A DNA stretch of 64,000 bases from Chromobacterium haemolyticum DSM 19808. Its GTDB lineage: Bacteria > Pseudomonadota > Gammaproteobacteria > Burkholderiales > Chromobacteriaceae. The DNA is taken from contig NZ_JONK01000016.1 of the NCBI RefSeq assembly GCF_000711885.1, positions 1-64,000 on the forward strand. The letters run 5' to 3'. The notes under the pieces were generated by a model. The model ran no database searches and was not told the DNA's origin. It saw only the letters and a program-made list of their open reading frames with translations. Below, piece by piece: positions 39,649 to 48,876 of the stretch. The position numbers and the translations under genes were made by a program. Each line of letters starts with the position of its first letter. Within the stretch, counting starts at the first letter, position 1.

Positions 39649-40704
39649 TCAACGATAGGCGGCCAGCCATTCCTCATGCAGCGTGGCGACTAGTTGCCCC
39701 GCCGGCAGCTCCCGGCCGGCGGCCACGTTTTCGCCAGCCCACAAGGATAGAAAATCAGACAGTTCTGCCTTGGCCGCCGCGGCTCGCAAGGGCCCGGTCA
39801 AGGCGTTCATCACAGGATAAGCCGGCACCAGGTCTTCCTTGTCGGCCATCAATTCCATATAACGGTTGCTCAGGCCGCGCGCGTGGCGCCCGGAAAACGC
39901 GCGGGTCAAACGGGTGCCGCCGGGCGCGGCCTTGGCCAGCTCGCTTTTCCACAAGGCGGAAATACCGGACTCCGGGCAACGCAAGAACGCGGTGCCCAGC
40001 TGGCACGCCTGGGCGCCGTGACGCATCGCGGCGGCGATGTCGCGCCCATGCATGATGCCGCCGGCGGCGATCACCGGCAGCGGTTGGTTCTGCGCCAATT
40101 CGTAAACCAGCGACAGCGTCGGCCGCAGGCTGTCCTGCGGCCGGCCTATGAAAGTGCCGCGATGGCCACCCGCTTCCCGGCCCTGCGCGCAGATCGCGTC
40201 AGCGCCCAGTTCGGCCCAGGCCAACCCTTCCGCCATATTGGTGGCGGTGCCGATCACGTCTATCTTGGCCTGCTTCAACAATTTGAGCTGATTGCGGTTG
40301 AGGATGCCGAAGGTGAAGCTGGCCACCGCCGGCTTAGCCTCCAGCAACGCTTCGAACTGACGTGCGAACGGCTCACAGAAGCGCTCCGGGATTTGCGGCG
40401 CCGGCAGTCCCAGCTCACGGTGCAGCGGCGCCAGCCACTCCAGCGCCTGTTCCAAGGCTTCCCTGCCGGGAACGGGATCCTCCTGCACAAATAGATTGAT
40501 GCCGAAAGGCTTGTCCGTGAGGCGGCGCACCGCAGCGGCTTCGCTGAGTAGGCGTTCCGGCGGCAGCAGCGCCGCCGCCAGGAAACCCAGGCCGCCGGCC
40601 TGGCTGACCGAGGCCACCAAGGTAGGGGTAGTGGCGCCGCCCGCCATCGGCGCCTGAATCAAAGGGGTGTGCAACTGCCAGCGACGACACAAAGCGGAAG
40701 CCAT
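39649..40704 (-). CDS. Nitronate monooxygenase (2-nitropropane dioxygenase family)
   Basis: A 351-residue FMN-dependent TIM-barrel enzyme. It begins with LIQAPMAGGATTPTLVASVS (FMN site), carries the proposed catalytic His in GREAGGHRGTF, and has the phosphate-binding AAGGIMHGRDI and GTAFLRCPES. It resembles class I nitronate monooxygenases that oxidise propionate-3-nitronate and similar toxic nitronates. The physiological substrate is not shown. ATG 40704. Confidence 0.88.
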   Translation of the reverse strand: MASALCRRWQLHTPLIQAPMAGGATTPTLVASVSQAGGLGFLAAALLPPERLLSEAAAVRRLTDKPFGINLFVQEDPVPGREALEQALEWLAPLHRELGLPAPQIPERFCEPFARQFEALLEAKPAVASFTFGILNRNQLKLLKQAKIDVIGTATNMAEGLAWAELGADAICAQGREAGGHRGTFIGRPQDSLRPTLSLVYELAQNQPLPVIAAGGIMHGRDIAAAMRHGAQACQLGTAFLRCPESGISALWKSELAKAAPGGTRLTRAFSGRHARGLSNRYMELMADKEDLVPAYPVMNALTGPLRAAAAKAELSDFLSLWAGENVAAGRELPAGQLVATLHEEWLAAYR

Positions 40705-40771
40705 ATTTATCCTCAGATTACGCCCGCGCGGGCGTCGGTTGAAAGACTGCGCTATCAGACGCGCTCTTCAA

Positions 40772-41917
40772 TCAGTCCGCCAAAGCCTGCTCCAGATCAG
40801 CCAGGATGTCCTCGATGTCTTCTATGCCTATCGACAGTCTCACCCCTCCTTCGCGGATCCCCAACCGGGCCTTCTGCTCGGGCGGCATGCCGCCGTGCGA
40901 CATCGTATAGCTGTGATTGATCAACGACTCGACTCCACCCAGCGACTCCGCCAACGCGAACAAGCGCAGCCGCTCCGCCAATCTGCTGGCCGCCTCGCGG
41001 CTATCGTCCTTAAGCCAGATGCTGACGATGCCGCCGAAGCGACGCATCTGTCGGCGGGCCAAATCATGCCCCGGATGCTCAGGCAGCCCCGGGAAGAACA
41101 CCCGCTCCACCTTGGGGTGCGATTGCAGGTAATTCGCCACCCGCTCCGCGTTATCGCAATGGCGATCCATGCGCAGATGCAGGGTCTTGATGCCGCGCAG
41201 GGTCAGGAAGCAATCCTGAGGTCCCGGCACCGCGCCGGCCGCGTTCTGGATGAATTTGATTTCGCGATGCAAGGCATCGTCGTTGACCGCCGCCAGGCCC
41301 AGCAAGACGTCGGAGTGACCGGCCAGATACTTGGTGGCGGAATGCACAACGATGTCGGCGCCCAAATCGAGCGGATTCTGTAAATAAGGCGTGGCGAAAG
41401 TGCTGTCCACCGCCACTCGCGAGCCATGAGCATGCGCGATCTTGGACAACGCCGCGATGTCCACCATGCCCAACAACGGATTAGTGGGCGACTCCAGCCA
41501 CAGAAGCTTGGTCCGCGTGCTTATTAGCGCAGACAGGCTCCGACTATCGCCCAAATCCGCGAAAGTGACTTTGACGCCAGCCGGCTCCATCACCTTGCTC
41601 AGCAAGCGGTAAGCGCCGCCATAAAGATCCGCCACCGCGATCACCTCGTCGCCCGGCTTCAGGCAAGCGCGCAGCACCGCGTCTATGGCCGCCATGCCGC
41701 TGGCAAAGGCCAGGCCGTGGCGGGCGTTTTCCAGGCTGGCCAGGCAAGCCTCCAGCGCCGCCCGCGTGGGATTGCCGGTGCGGGCATAAACAAAGGGCAT
41801 GGCTTCACCGACATGCCCGTATTCGAACACCGAAGTCTGGTACACCGGCGGCATCACTGCCTTGCCATGATCTGCGTTGTCATAGCCGGCATGAATGGAT
41901 CTGGTTGCAAATTTCAC
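40772..41917 (-). CDS. Cystathionine gamma-synthase/lyase-family PLP enzyme
   Basis: A 381-residue trans-sulfuration enzyme. The PLP lysine is in VVHSATKYLAGHSDV, AFASGMAAIDAVL forms the phosphate loop, YARTGNPTR lies near the N-terminus, and ESLGGVESLINHSYTMSHG near the C-terminus. Sequence features do not separate gamma-synthase (MetB), beta-lyase (MetC) and gamma-lyase. It takes part in methionine/cysteine interconversion in the cytoplasm. It is divergent from the acyl-CoA synthetase across 234 bases. Confidence 0.87.
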   Translation of the reverse strand: MKFATRSIHAGYDNADHGKAVMPPVYQTSVFEYGHVGEAMPFVYARTGNPTRAALEACLASLENARHGLAFASGMAAIDAVLRACLKPGDEVIAVADLYGGAYRLLSKVMEPAGVKVTFADLGDSRSLSALISTRTKLLWLESPTNPLLGMVDIAALSKIAHAHGSRVAVDSTFATPYLQNPLDLGADIVVHSATKYLAGHSDVLLGLAAVNDDALHREIKFIQNAAGAVPGPQDCFLTLRGIKTLHLRMDRHCDNAERVANYLQSHPKVERVFFPGLPEHPGHDLARRQMRRFGGIVSIWLKDDSREAASRLAERLRLFALAESLGGVESLINHSYTMSHGGMPPEQKARLGIREGGVRLSIGIEDIEDILADLEQALAD

Positions 41918-42151
41918 GGGTTTTCCTCAAAAAATCATTTACTTGCCTACATTGTCCGACAAACAGACCGCAATCAAGCTCCTAGCGCGCCGCGTCCATG
42001 ACTCTTTCATCATTTTTCGAAAACTTCAAGGAAACCACCACAAAAATGGCGGCAACTCCCTTGATCTTGACTAAATTTTTAGCAGCTTTGGCTTTACATC
42101 CACGCGCTTTAGGACTATTTTGCAGCGTTTCGCATTCAAACAATTGTACGA

Positions 42152-43906
42152 ATGAAGCTAGAACGCGTATTTGACATCCTGCCCCGCCAACTCGAACGCC
42201 ACCCACGCACTGACTGTCTCGCCGCGAAGTCCGGCAAGGAATGGCGCAGGCTGTCCACCGAGGAAGTTGCGGACAGCGTCAACCGCTTCAGTTTGGGTCT
42301 CTTGGAGTTGGGCATCGCCAGCGGCGACAAAGTCGCCATCGCCGCCGATAACTCCATCGAATGGGTGCTAGCCGATCTGGCGTTGCAACAAATCGGCGCC
42401 GTCAGCGTGCCGCTCTATCCCACCATGACCCTTGATGATGCACGCTATATCCTGACTCATGCCGAGGTCAAGCTCGCTTTCGTCGGCAATGCCGCATTGC
42501 AACGCAAATTGCATGAGGCGCTGGGCAAATTCAGCTGTCCGATCTATGGTCTGGCACAGATCGAAGGCTGCCCATCCTGGACCGAGATCCTGGCCCTTGC
42601 CAATCCGGAGCGGCAAGCCGAGCTGGAGCGCCGCCGTGACGCAATCCAACCGGACGATGTCTACACCATCATTTACACCTCCGGCACCACTGGACGCTCC
42701 AAAGGCGTGATGCTGTCGCACCGCAACGTGCTCAGCACCGTCATCGCCACCGCGGAGTTCACTCGTCTGCCGCACGGAGAGTGTCGCGCGCTGAGCTTTT
42801 TGCCGCTGTCGCACATCTTCGAGCGCGCCGGGGTGTTCTACTATATGTACAGCAGCGCCGGGATCTATTTCTCCAGCGTGGAATGCCTGTCCTCCGCCCT
42901 TGCCGACATTCGTCCGCATACCTTCAGTGCAGTGCCTCGCGTGCTGGAGAAAGTGCACGACAAGCTGGTGGGCAAGGCGCGCGAATTCAGCGGCCTCAAA
43001 CGTCGCCTATATCTGTGGGCGGTGGAACGGGCAGAGCGCTTCGACCCCAATGCGCGGCGCTCCCCCCTGGAAGCCGCCAAACACGCGCTGGCCGACAAGC
43101 TGGTTTACCGCAAATGGCGGGCGGCCATGGGCGGCGAACTCAAATGGATCAATGTCGGATCCGCCGCGCTGCAGCCGCGTCTGGCGCGCCTGTTCTGGGC
43201 CTGCGGCGTTTCTGTGGCGGAAGGTTACGGCATGACCGAGTCCGCCCCGGTGATCTCCGCTAACCCATTCAATGCCCGGGACACCCGGATCGGCAGCGTG
43301 GGCCTGCCCCTGCCCGGCGTGGAGGTGCGCCTGGCCGACGATGGCGAAATCCTGGTGCGCGGCGACAATGTCATGCTCGGCTATTACAAGGAACCCGAAC
43401 TCACCGCCGAAGCGCTGAAAAACGGCTGGCTGCACACGGGCGACATCGGCGTGCTGGAACATGGCTACCTGCGCATCACCGATCGCAAAAAAGAAATGTT
43501 CAAGACCAGCAACGGCAAATACATTGCGCCGCAAGCGCTGGAGAACAAACTGAAGGAATCCGCCTTTATCGATCAGATCATGGTAGTGGGCGATGGTCAG
43601 AAATACGCGGCGGCGCTGATTGTCCCGCTCTTCGAGAAACTGAAGGAGTGGTGCGCCGAGCACGGCATCGCCTACACCACCGACAGCGAGATGAGCAGCC
43701 ACCCCAAGATCGTCGAGTTGATAGACCGCGAGATCAAACGCTTCAACCGCTACTTCGGCAACTGGGAACACATCAAGAAATTCACGCTGATCGACAAGCC
43801 CTGGTGCGTTGACGCCGGCGAATTGGCGCCCACGCTGAAGCTGCGCCGCAAGGTCATTGCCGAACGCTGCCGCGCAATGATAGAAAGCCTCTACGCCCCG
43901 GCCTGA
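42152..43906 (+). CDS. Long-chain acyl-CoA synthetase (AMP-forming)
   Basis: A 584-residue ANL-superfamily ligase. The P-loop is YTSGTTGRSKGVMLSHRN, the A5 motif is EGYGMTESAP, the A7 region is WLHTGDIGVL, and the hinge DRKKEMFKTSNGKYIAPQ precedes the C-terminal lid. The last Lys region is present (APTLKLRRKV). It resembles the FadD15-like long-chain group, which activates fatty acids with ATP and CoA. It is monocistronic, ending in a strong terminator. Confidence 0.9.
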   Translation: MKLERVFDILPRQLERHPRTDCLAAKSGKEWRRLSTEEVADSVNRFSLGLLELGIASGDKVAIAADNSIEWVLADLALQQIGAVSVPLYPTMTLDDARYILTHAEVKLAFVGNAALQRKLHEALGKFSCPIYGLAQIEGCPSWTEILALANPERQAELERRRDAIQPDDVYTIIYTSGTTGRSKGVMLSHRNVLSTVIATAEFTRLPHGECRALSFLPLSHIFERAGVFYYMYSSAGIYFSSVECLSSALADIRPHTFSAVPRVLEKVHDKLVGKAREFSGLKRRLYLWAVERAERFDPNARRSPLEAAKHALADKLVYRKWRAAMGGELKWINVGSAALQPRLARLFWACGVSVAEGYGMTESAPVISANPFNARDTRIGSVGLPLPGVEVRLADDGEILVRGDNVMLGYYKEPELTAEALKNGWLHTGDIGVLEHGYLRITDRKKEMFKTSNGKYIAPQALENKLKESAFIDQIMVVGDGQKYAAALIVPLFEKLKEWCAEHGIAYTTDSEMSSHPKIVELIDREIKRFNRYFGNWEHIKKFTLIDKPWCVDAGELAPTLKLRRKVIAERCRAMIESLYAPA

Positions 43907-43916
43907 GCGCTACGCG

Positions 43917-43942
43917 AAAAGCCCCGCAACGCGGGGTTTTTT
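43917..43942. terminator. Bidirectional rho-independent terminator
   Basis: CCCCGC-AA-GCGGGG stem with AAAA upstream and a six-T run downstream. It lies between the convergent acyl-CoA synthetase and ABC permease genes and can serve both strands. Confidence 0.9.
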
Positions 43943-43954
43943 ATTGCGAGACGG

Positions 43955-44617
43955 TCAGCGCTTATGCGCTAACTCCAAGCGCCGCTCCACATAGCGCTGC
44001 ACTCGCTCGAAGCTGGCGCTCAACACCCAGTAGATCCCCGCCGCAGCCAGATACAGCGGCAAGGGCTGGAAAGTCTGGGCAATCACTTCCTTGGTCGCCA
44101 GCATCAGCTCGGTCACCGTGATCACCGACACCAGCGAAGTGTCCTTGATCAGGCTGATCAGCGAATTGGACAAGCTGGGCACCGACAAGCGCAGCGCCTG
44201 CGGGACGATGATGTGACACATGGTCTGCCACCAGCTCAAGCCCAAGGACAAGCCGGCGTCCCACTGTCCCCGGTGCACGCCGGCAATGCCGCCGCGCAGG
44301 CTTTCCGACAAGTAGGCGGCCACGTTCAGGGTCAAGGCCAGAATGCCCGCCGTCACCGGCCCCAATTCAATCCCCACGCCGGGCAGACCGTAATAAATGA
44401 CGAAAATCTGCACCAAAAGCGGGGTGCCGCGCATTGCGCTGACATAGAAAGCCGCCGCCTGCGCCAGCAAAGGCACCCTGGCTACGCGCAGGAAGGCCAC
44501 GATAAAGCCCAGCGCCAGCCCCAGCACCATCGCGACCACAGCGAACATCAAGGTATAGCCCGCGCCTTGCAATAACACCGGCAGCGCCGATTCGAACAGG
44601 ACAATCCAGTCAGTCAT
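43955..44617 (-). CDS. Polar amino-acid ABC transporter permease
   Basis: A 220-residue His/Glu/Gln/Arg-type permease with about five membrane segments. RGTPLLVQIFVIYYGLPG is the conserved periplasmic-side loop, and the EAA-like ESLRGGIAGVHRGQWDAGLS contacts the ATPase. It works with the binding protein encoded 75 bases upstream. No ATPase gene of this system is in the window. Confidence 0.9.
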   Translation of the reverse strand: MTDWIVLFESALPVLLQGAGYTLMFAVVAMVLGLALGFIVAFLRVARVPLLAQAAAFYVSAMRGTPLLVQIFVIYYGLPGVGIELGPVTAGILALTLNVAAYLSESLRGGIAGVHRGQWDAGLSLGLSWWQTMCHIIVPQALRLSVPSLSNSLISLIKDTSLVSVITVTELMLATKEVIAQTFQPLPLYLAAAGIYWVLSASFERVQRYVERRLELAHKR

Positions 44618-44636
44618 TCACGTTTTTCCAAAAACC

Positions 44637-44662
44637 GACGCCCCCGCTCAAGCAGGGGCGTC
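44637..44662 (-). terminator. Intercistronic stem-loop, partial terminator
   Basis: A perfect GACGCCCC/GGGGCGTC stem with a 10-base loop, followed on the minus strand by GGTTTTTGG. It lies between the binding-protein gene and the permease gene, a usual place for a hairpin that protects the upstream message and reduces downstream expression. Confidence 0.65.
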
Positions 44663-44692
44663 TTGCCCTATTCACTCAAAAAGGAGCGCCGC

Positions 44693-45475
44693 TTATTTCT
44701 TGGCCGCCGGCACTTTCGACACGTCGATGCCGAACCACTTGACTGAGATCTTCTTGAAGCTGCCGTCGGTCTTCATATCGCCCAGAGCTTTGTCAATCGC
44801 CGCCTTGAACTGCGGATTGTTCTTGGCGAACGGGATAGCCATCGTTGCCACGTCGCCCACCGGGGCGCCGGCCTTCAACGGCAGCTTCGCCTGCTTGATG
44901 GCAAAGGGAATCAGTAAACTGTCGTTCAGCGCCGCGTCCACACGGCCGCTGGCCAGATCCTGCAGATATTCAGGCGCGCCGGGATACGTTTTCACCTCGA
45001 TGCCGGGCACGGCCTTGGCCATATCGGCGTAATTGCTGCCCTGTCCCACGCCCAACTTCTTGCCTTTCAGATCCGCCAGGCTCTTGAATACGCGGGCCTC
45101 GTTCTTGCGTACAATCAATTGCGCGCTGGAGTAAGTATAAGGCTGGGAAAAGTCGAACACTTCCTTGCGCTTGTCGGTTACGCCCACTTGGTTAACCACG
45201 ATGTCGAACTTGCCGGCCTGCAAACCCGCCAGCAGACCGCTCCACTCTGCGGTGGTGAACTCCGGCTTTACTTTCAGGCGCTTGGCGATTTCGGTGGCAA
45301 TCTCGACATCAAAACCAGTCAATTGCTGCTTGGCGTCCTTGAAGTTGAACGGCGGATACGTGCCTTCCAAAGCGATTTTCAAACTGCCGCGCTGCTTGAC
45401 CGTATCCAGCAAGTCCGCCGCAAACGCTTGGCCAGCCAAGCCTGCCACTACAAGAACCGTCATCAGCTTGCGCAT
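44693..45475 (-). CDS. Amino-acid ABC transporter substrate-binding protein
   Basis: A 260-residue periplasmic binding protein (SBP_bac_3). The signal peptide MRKLMTVLVVAGLAGQAFA has a cleavage site after AFA. The ligand-contact stretches are EGTYPPFNFKD, GFDVEIATEIAKRL, WSGLLAGLQAGKFD and VGQGSNYADM. It belongs with polar amino-acid receptors (cystine/glutamine/arginine type); ligand not determined. A sigma-70-like promoter lies just upstream at 45523-45551. Confidence 0.9.
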   Translation of the reverse strand: MRKLMTVLVVAGLAGQAFAADLLDTVKQRGSLKIALEGTYPPFNFKDAKQQLTGFDVEIATEIAKRLKVKPEFTTAEWSGLLAGLQAGKFDIVVNQVGVTDKRKEVFDFSQPYTYSSAQLIVRKNEARVFKSLADLKGKKLGVGQGSNYADMAKAVPGIEVKTYPGAPEYLQDLASGRVDAALNDSLLIPFAIKQAKLPLKAGAPVGDVATMAIPFAKNNPQFKAAIDKALGDMKTDGSFKKISVKWFGIDVSKVPAAKK

Positions 45476-45522
45476 ATCAATATAACCTTTTGGAATTTTG
45501 AATTCATAATGTGCAAAAATTC

Positions 45523-45551
45523 AGAATATCATTGCACACAGCTACTGACAA
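45523..45551 (-). promoter_or_regulatory. Candidate sigma-70 promoter of the binding-protein gene
   Basis: On the minus strand TTGTCA (-35) and TATTCT (-10) are separated by exactly 17 bases, about 50 bases before ATG 45475. They match consensus at 5/6 and 4/6 positions. Confidence 0.5.
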
Positions 45552-45566
45552 GTTCCAGATAGAACA

Positions 45567-45586
45567 AAGGCCGCTAGAGCGGCCTT
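45567..45586 (-). terminator. Terminator after the Wzz gene
   Basis: A perfect AAGGCCGCT-AGAGCGGCCTT inverted repeat begins four bases after the wzz stop on the minus strand, followed only by TTTG/TTC, so its T-tract is weak. Confidence 0.6.
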
Positions 45587-45590
45587 ATCA

Positions 45591-46565
45591 TCAAGCAAGT
45601 TGTTGCAGCCGCCTCAGCGAAGAGCTAAGCACATTGCGTCCTATGCCAATCAATATCGCTAAGCCCAATCCCAACAAACCAGCCAACCCCACCACTAACG
45701 CACGCCTCGGGCCCGCCTTTTCCAAAGGGGGGCTGGCCGGCAATACCACTTGCACTTCTTGCGACACTAATGCCTTGCCCACCAAAGCCTGTTTTTGCAA
45801 CTCCTCCAGGGCCGCCCGATAGAAGAAAAAATTCCTCAACATCGCCAACTGCTGCGAAGAGATCGACTTGGCCTGCGGATTCGACCGTTCCAGTTCCGCT
45901 CGCAATTGCAGCAAAGACGATTGCAGCGGACTACTCCCCTCCATCTGCTGCGTATTCATTTGCACTTCAAGCCGGGCAAATCCATCGACGATCCGCGCCA
46001 ACTCACTGTTCAACAACGCCTCTCCGCCGCCCTGCTGGTTCAACTGACCTTGTGCCACAGACAGTTGTTGCTGTGTCGCCTTGATCTTTTCTTGCAGTAC
46101 CAGATACTTTTTACTTTGCTCAGTGACATGCAGATCCAAAATTCTCTGCCTGGCCTGCTCCACCAGATAATTAGCCAGCTTTGCAGCGAATAAGGCATCC
46201 CCATCACTGACCGAGACCTCAAGCAAGCCATCCTTGCCCGCACCCACCTTCAGATTATCCAACAAATTCAACTTAGTCTTATCTGCTGAGCTTAGTTCAT
46301 AATGCTTGGCCAATTCAAAATCAGTAACGACGCGGTCCAGCATCGCACTGTCCTTCAACACACTTGCGCCCCCCTGGGGGCCAAGCGGTGCCGGCACCAA
46401 TAGCAAGGAAGTCGCCGTATAACGGGGTGGCATATTCATCACAATGACAACCGCCAATATCACCGCGACCACAGGCAACATCACCATCAAGCGCCACTGC
46501 TTTCTACAGAACAAAATAATATCGACCAAGCTGATCTCATCTGAAACTTCGCGCTGCTGTTCCAA
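45591..46565 (-). CDS. wzz: Wzz-type O-antigen chain-length regulator
   Basis: A 324-residue PCP-family protein. The N-terminal membrane segment is about residues 30-48 (VMLPVVAVILAVVIVM) following the cytoplasmic DEISLVDI start. A periplasmic domain contains long coiled-coil helices (about 155-260). A C-terminal membrane segment ([20 protein letters not shown]) is preceded by the Pro-rich LPASPPLEKAGPRR motif of Wzz proteins. There is no tyrosine-kinase domain, so it fits LPS O-antigen rather than capsule. The start codon is TTG at 46565, with AAAGGA nine bases upstream; the first in-frame ATG would cut into the membrane segment. It stands alone, 22 kb from the O-antigen cluster. Confidence 0.85.
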   Translation of the reverse strand: MEQQREVSDEISLVDIILFCRKQWRLMVMLPVVAVILAVVIVMNMPPRYTATSLLLVPAPLGPQGGASVLKDSAMLDRVVTDFELAKHYELSSADKTKLNLLDNLKVGAGKDGLLEVSVSDGDALFAAKLANYLVEQARQRILDLHVTEQSKKYLVLQEKIKATQQQLSVAQGQLNQQGGGEALLNSELARIVDGFARLEVQMNTQQMEGSSPLQSSLLQLRAELERSNPQAKSISSQQLAMLRNFFFYRAALEELQKQALVGKALVSQEVQVVLPASPPLEKAGPRRALVVGLAGLLGLGLAILIGIGRNVLSSSLRRLQQLA

Positions 46566-46630
46566 CTGTCATTTTCCTTTTGCCGATTTTTGTCCATGAA
46601 TGATGCGCCATCCCTACTCATTTTACTTAC

Positions 46631-46665
46631 AAAAAAAAGGCATGCGCCAGAGCCACATGCCTTTT
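46631..46665 (-). terminator. Rho-independent terminator of ychF
   Basis: A perfect AAAAGGCATG/CATGCCTTTT stem with an 11-base loop. On the minus strand it is followed by a run of eight T. It lies 23 bases past the ychF stop and ends the housekeeping transcript. Confidence 0.88.
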
Positions 46666-46687
46666 CTTCAGTTAATTATTATTATGA

Positions 46688-47779
46688 TTAAACATTAAAT
46701 AAGAAGTTCATAACATCGCCGTCTTGCACCACATAATCCTTGCCTTCGGCCCGCATCTTGCCGGCCTCCTTGGCCTTGGCCTCGCCGCCCAGCGCAATGA
46801 AGTCAGTATAGGCAATGGTCTGCGCACGGATGAAGCCGCGCTCGAAATCGGTGTGAATCACGCCGGCCGCCTGCGGCGCGGTGTCGCCGATGTGAATGGT
46901 CCAAGCGCGCACTTCCTTAACGCCGGCGGTAAAGTACGTTTGCAGGCCCAACAGCTTGTAGCCGGCGCGAATCAGGCGATCCAGACCCGGCTCTTCCAAG
47001 CCCAAGGTTTCCAGGAACTCGGCCTTGTCGGCATCCTCCAGCTCCGCGATTTCGGACTCGATCGCCGCGCATAGCGCCACTACCGGCGCGCCTTCTTTAT
47101 CCGCCAGCTGCTGCACTCGCTCCAGCAACGGATTGTTGCTGAAGCCGTCTTCCGCCACATTGGCCACATACATCGCCGGCTTGATCGTCAGCAGACACAA
47201 CGGCTTGACCAAGACCCTCTCCTCCGGGCTCAGGTCCAGCGAGCGCGCCGGCAAGCCTTGATCCAGATGCGGCACCAGCTTTTCCAGCACCGCGATCAAG
47301 GCGCGCGCATCCTTGTCGCCGGATTTCGCCTTCTTGCCCTCGCGGTTCATCGCCTTTTCCACCGCGGACAGATCGGCCAACGCCAGCTCAGTGCCTATGG
47401 TTTCGATATCGGCGATAGGGTCCACCTTGCCGGCGACGTGAACGATATTCTCATCCTCGAAGCAGCGCACCACGTTGACGATGGCGTCGGTCTCGCGAAT
47501 ATTGGCCAGGAACTGGTTGCCCAGGCCTTCACCCTTGGAAGCGCCCGCCACCAGGCCGGCGATGTCGACGAATTCGACGATGGCCGGCTGGATACGTTGC
47601 GGGTTGATGATCTTGGCCAGCTCGGCCAGACGCTGGTCCGGTACTTCCACGATGCCGACATTGGGCTCGATGGTGCAGAACGGATAGTTGGCGGCCTCGA
47701 TGCCAGCCTTGGTCAGCGCATTGAACAGGGTGGACTTGCCCACATTGGGCAGGCCGACGATACCGCATTTCAGACTCAT
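46688..47779 (-). CDS. ychF: Redox-regulated ATPase YchF (OLA1 family)
   Basis: A 363-residue Obg-related P-loop ATPase. The G1 motif is [32 protein letters not shown] covers G3, and a C-terminal TGS-like domain ends in [21 protein letters not shown]-type sequence and VMNFLFNV. It associates with ribosomes and prefers ATP. It is downstream of pth, the common bacterial pairing, and ends the transcription unit. Confidence 0.95.
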   Translation of the reverse strand: MSLKCGIVGLPNVGKSTLFNALTKAGIEAANYPFCTIEPNVGIVEVPDQRLAELAKIINPQRIQPAIVEFVDIAGLVAGASKGEGLGNQFLANIRETDAIVNVVRCFEDENIVHVAGKVDPIADIETIGTELALADLSAVEKAMNREGKKAKSGDKDARALIAVLEKLVPHLDQGLPARSLDLSPEERVLVKPLCLLTIKPAMYVANVAEDGFSNNPLLERVQQLADKEGAPVVALCAAIESEIAELEDADKAEFLETLGLEEPGLDRLIRAGYKLLGLQTYFTAGVKEVRAWTIHIGDTAPQAAGVIHTDFERGFIRAQTIAYTDFIALGGEAKAKEAGKMRAEGKDYVVQDGDVMNFLFNV

Positions 47780-47855
47780 GTCCGCATTCCTTCGAATTCT
47801 TGAAAAATCTTGTTCTGCCGCAGCATAGCCGCAAGCCGGCGGTTTGCCCAGCCGC

Positions 47856-48437
47856 TCATTTGGCCGCGGTGTGCAATTCCTTCATCGCCGCCGCCATCTT
47901 GCCGCCGATGGCCGCAGGCAATTGTCGTAAAGCCTGTTCGATCGCCTCGTCCAGCCCCTGCTGTTCCTCGGCGCGCGGCTTTTTCAACACGAAATTGGCG
48001 ACTTCGTTGCGGTCTCCCGGATGGCCAATGCCCAAACGCAAGCGCCAGAAAGCCGGCGAGCCCAAGCGGGCGGCTATGTCCTTCAAGCCATTGTGGCCGC
48101 CATGGCCGCCGCCCTGCTTGAAGCGGGCCGCGCCCGGAGGCAGATCCAGTTCGTCGTGCACGACGAGAATCTGATCCGGCAGAATCTTGTAAAAATGAGC
48201 CAGCGCCAACACCGCCTGCCCGGACAGATTCATATAGGTCATCGGTTTGAGCAGCCAGACGTCCTGTCCCTCGATATCCACGCGGGCGATATCGCCGTGA
48301 AACTTGCCGTCCGTGCGCCAATTTCCCTTATAGCGCCAGCACAACTCATCCAACAGCCAGAAACCGGCGTTATGGCGCGTTCTATCGTATTCAGGGCCGG
48401 GGTTGCCCAAGCCCACTATCAGGCGAATGCCGGACAT
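47856..48437 (-). CDS. pth: Peptidyl-tRNA hydrolase
   Basis: A 193-residue Pth. The N-terminus [20 protein letters not shown] carries the catalytic His and conserved Asn; [10 protein letters not shown] and [11 protein letters not shown] complete the active site, and [12 protein letters not shown] follows. It recycles peptidyl-tRNA released by stalled ribosomes. ATG 48437 gives the family start; the open frame extends five codons to a TTG, which is unlikely. It follows rplY after a terminator-like hairpin. Confidence 0.95.
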   Translation of the reverse strand: MSGIRLIVGLGNPGPEYDRTRHNAGFWLLDELCWRYKGNWRTDGKFHGDIARVDIEGQDVWLLKPMTYMNLSGQAVLALAHFYKILPDQILVVHDELDLPPGAARFKQGGGHGGHNGLKDIAARLGSPAFWRLRLGIGHPGDRNEVANFVLKKPRAEEQQGLDEAIEQALRQLPAAIGGKMAAAMKELHTAAK

Positions 48438-48456
48438 ATTCTCTTGTTCCAAATGA

Positions 48457-48495
48457 AAAAGCTCGTTGCGGGCCGACGGCTAGCAACGAGCTTTT
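48457..48495 (-). terminator. Hairpin between rplY and pth
   Basis: A perfect 13-base inverted repeat AAAAGCTCGTTGC/GCAACGAGCTTTT with a 13-base loop, followed by TTTTT on the minus strand. It ends about 20 bases before the pth start, so it terminates most rplY transcripts or acts as an attenuator for pth. Confidence 0.8.
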
Positions 48496-48528
48496 CAACC
48501 GTTACCGTCAGACGGCACGGCAGCTAGA

Positions 48529-48816
48529 TTACACGCGAGCGAAGTCGATGTGCATTACTTGCTGTTTGTACGGGTGCATTTGGAACGCAGCCACTTTAAC
48601 TTGTTCTTTCTGGCCGTCGATCACCAGATCCAGAACGGAAGTGTGGAACGCTTCATTCTTCAGCGCGTAGTACATGGTGTTGTGGTCCAGAACGATGGAT
48701 ACGGCTTCTTTGGAAGCGCCGTAAACAACGGCCGGAACCTGGCCGGCGTGACGCAGGCGGCGGCTCGCACTCGTACCCGACTCTTCACGCTTGCTGGCGG
48801 TATATTCAAAAGACAT
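48529..48816 (-). CDS. rplY: 50S ribosomal protein L25
   Basis: A 95-residue short-form L25 that binds 5S rRNA. The N-terminal ASKREESGTSASRRLRHAGQVPAVVYG stretch is characteristic (seen here as separate short motifs SASRRLR and VPAVVYG), and the protein ends QQVMHIDFARV. It lacks the CTC-type C-terminal extension found in many other proteobacteria of this order. It lies between prs and pth, the standard arrangement. Confidence 0.93.
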   Translation of the reverse strand: MSFEYTASKREESGTSASRRLRHAGQVPAVVYGASKEAVSIVLDHNTMYYALKNEAFHTSVLDLVIDGQKEQVKVAAFQMHPYKQQVMHIDFARV

Positions 48817-48848
48817 GGCAAAACTCCAGTTTCAGATTAAAAGCACCC

Positions 48849-48870
48849 GGCCCGCCGCGACCAGCGGGCC
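48849..48870 (-). terminator. GC-rich hairpin between prs and rplY
   Basis: A GGCCCGC/GCGGGCC seven-base stem, with TTTTAA some six bases later on the minus strand. It is probably a weak or partial terminator in the prs-rplY gap. Confidence 0.45.
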
Positions 48871-48876
48871 CGATGT

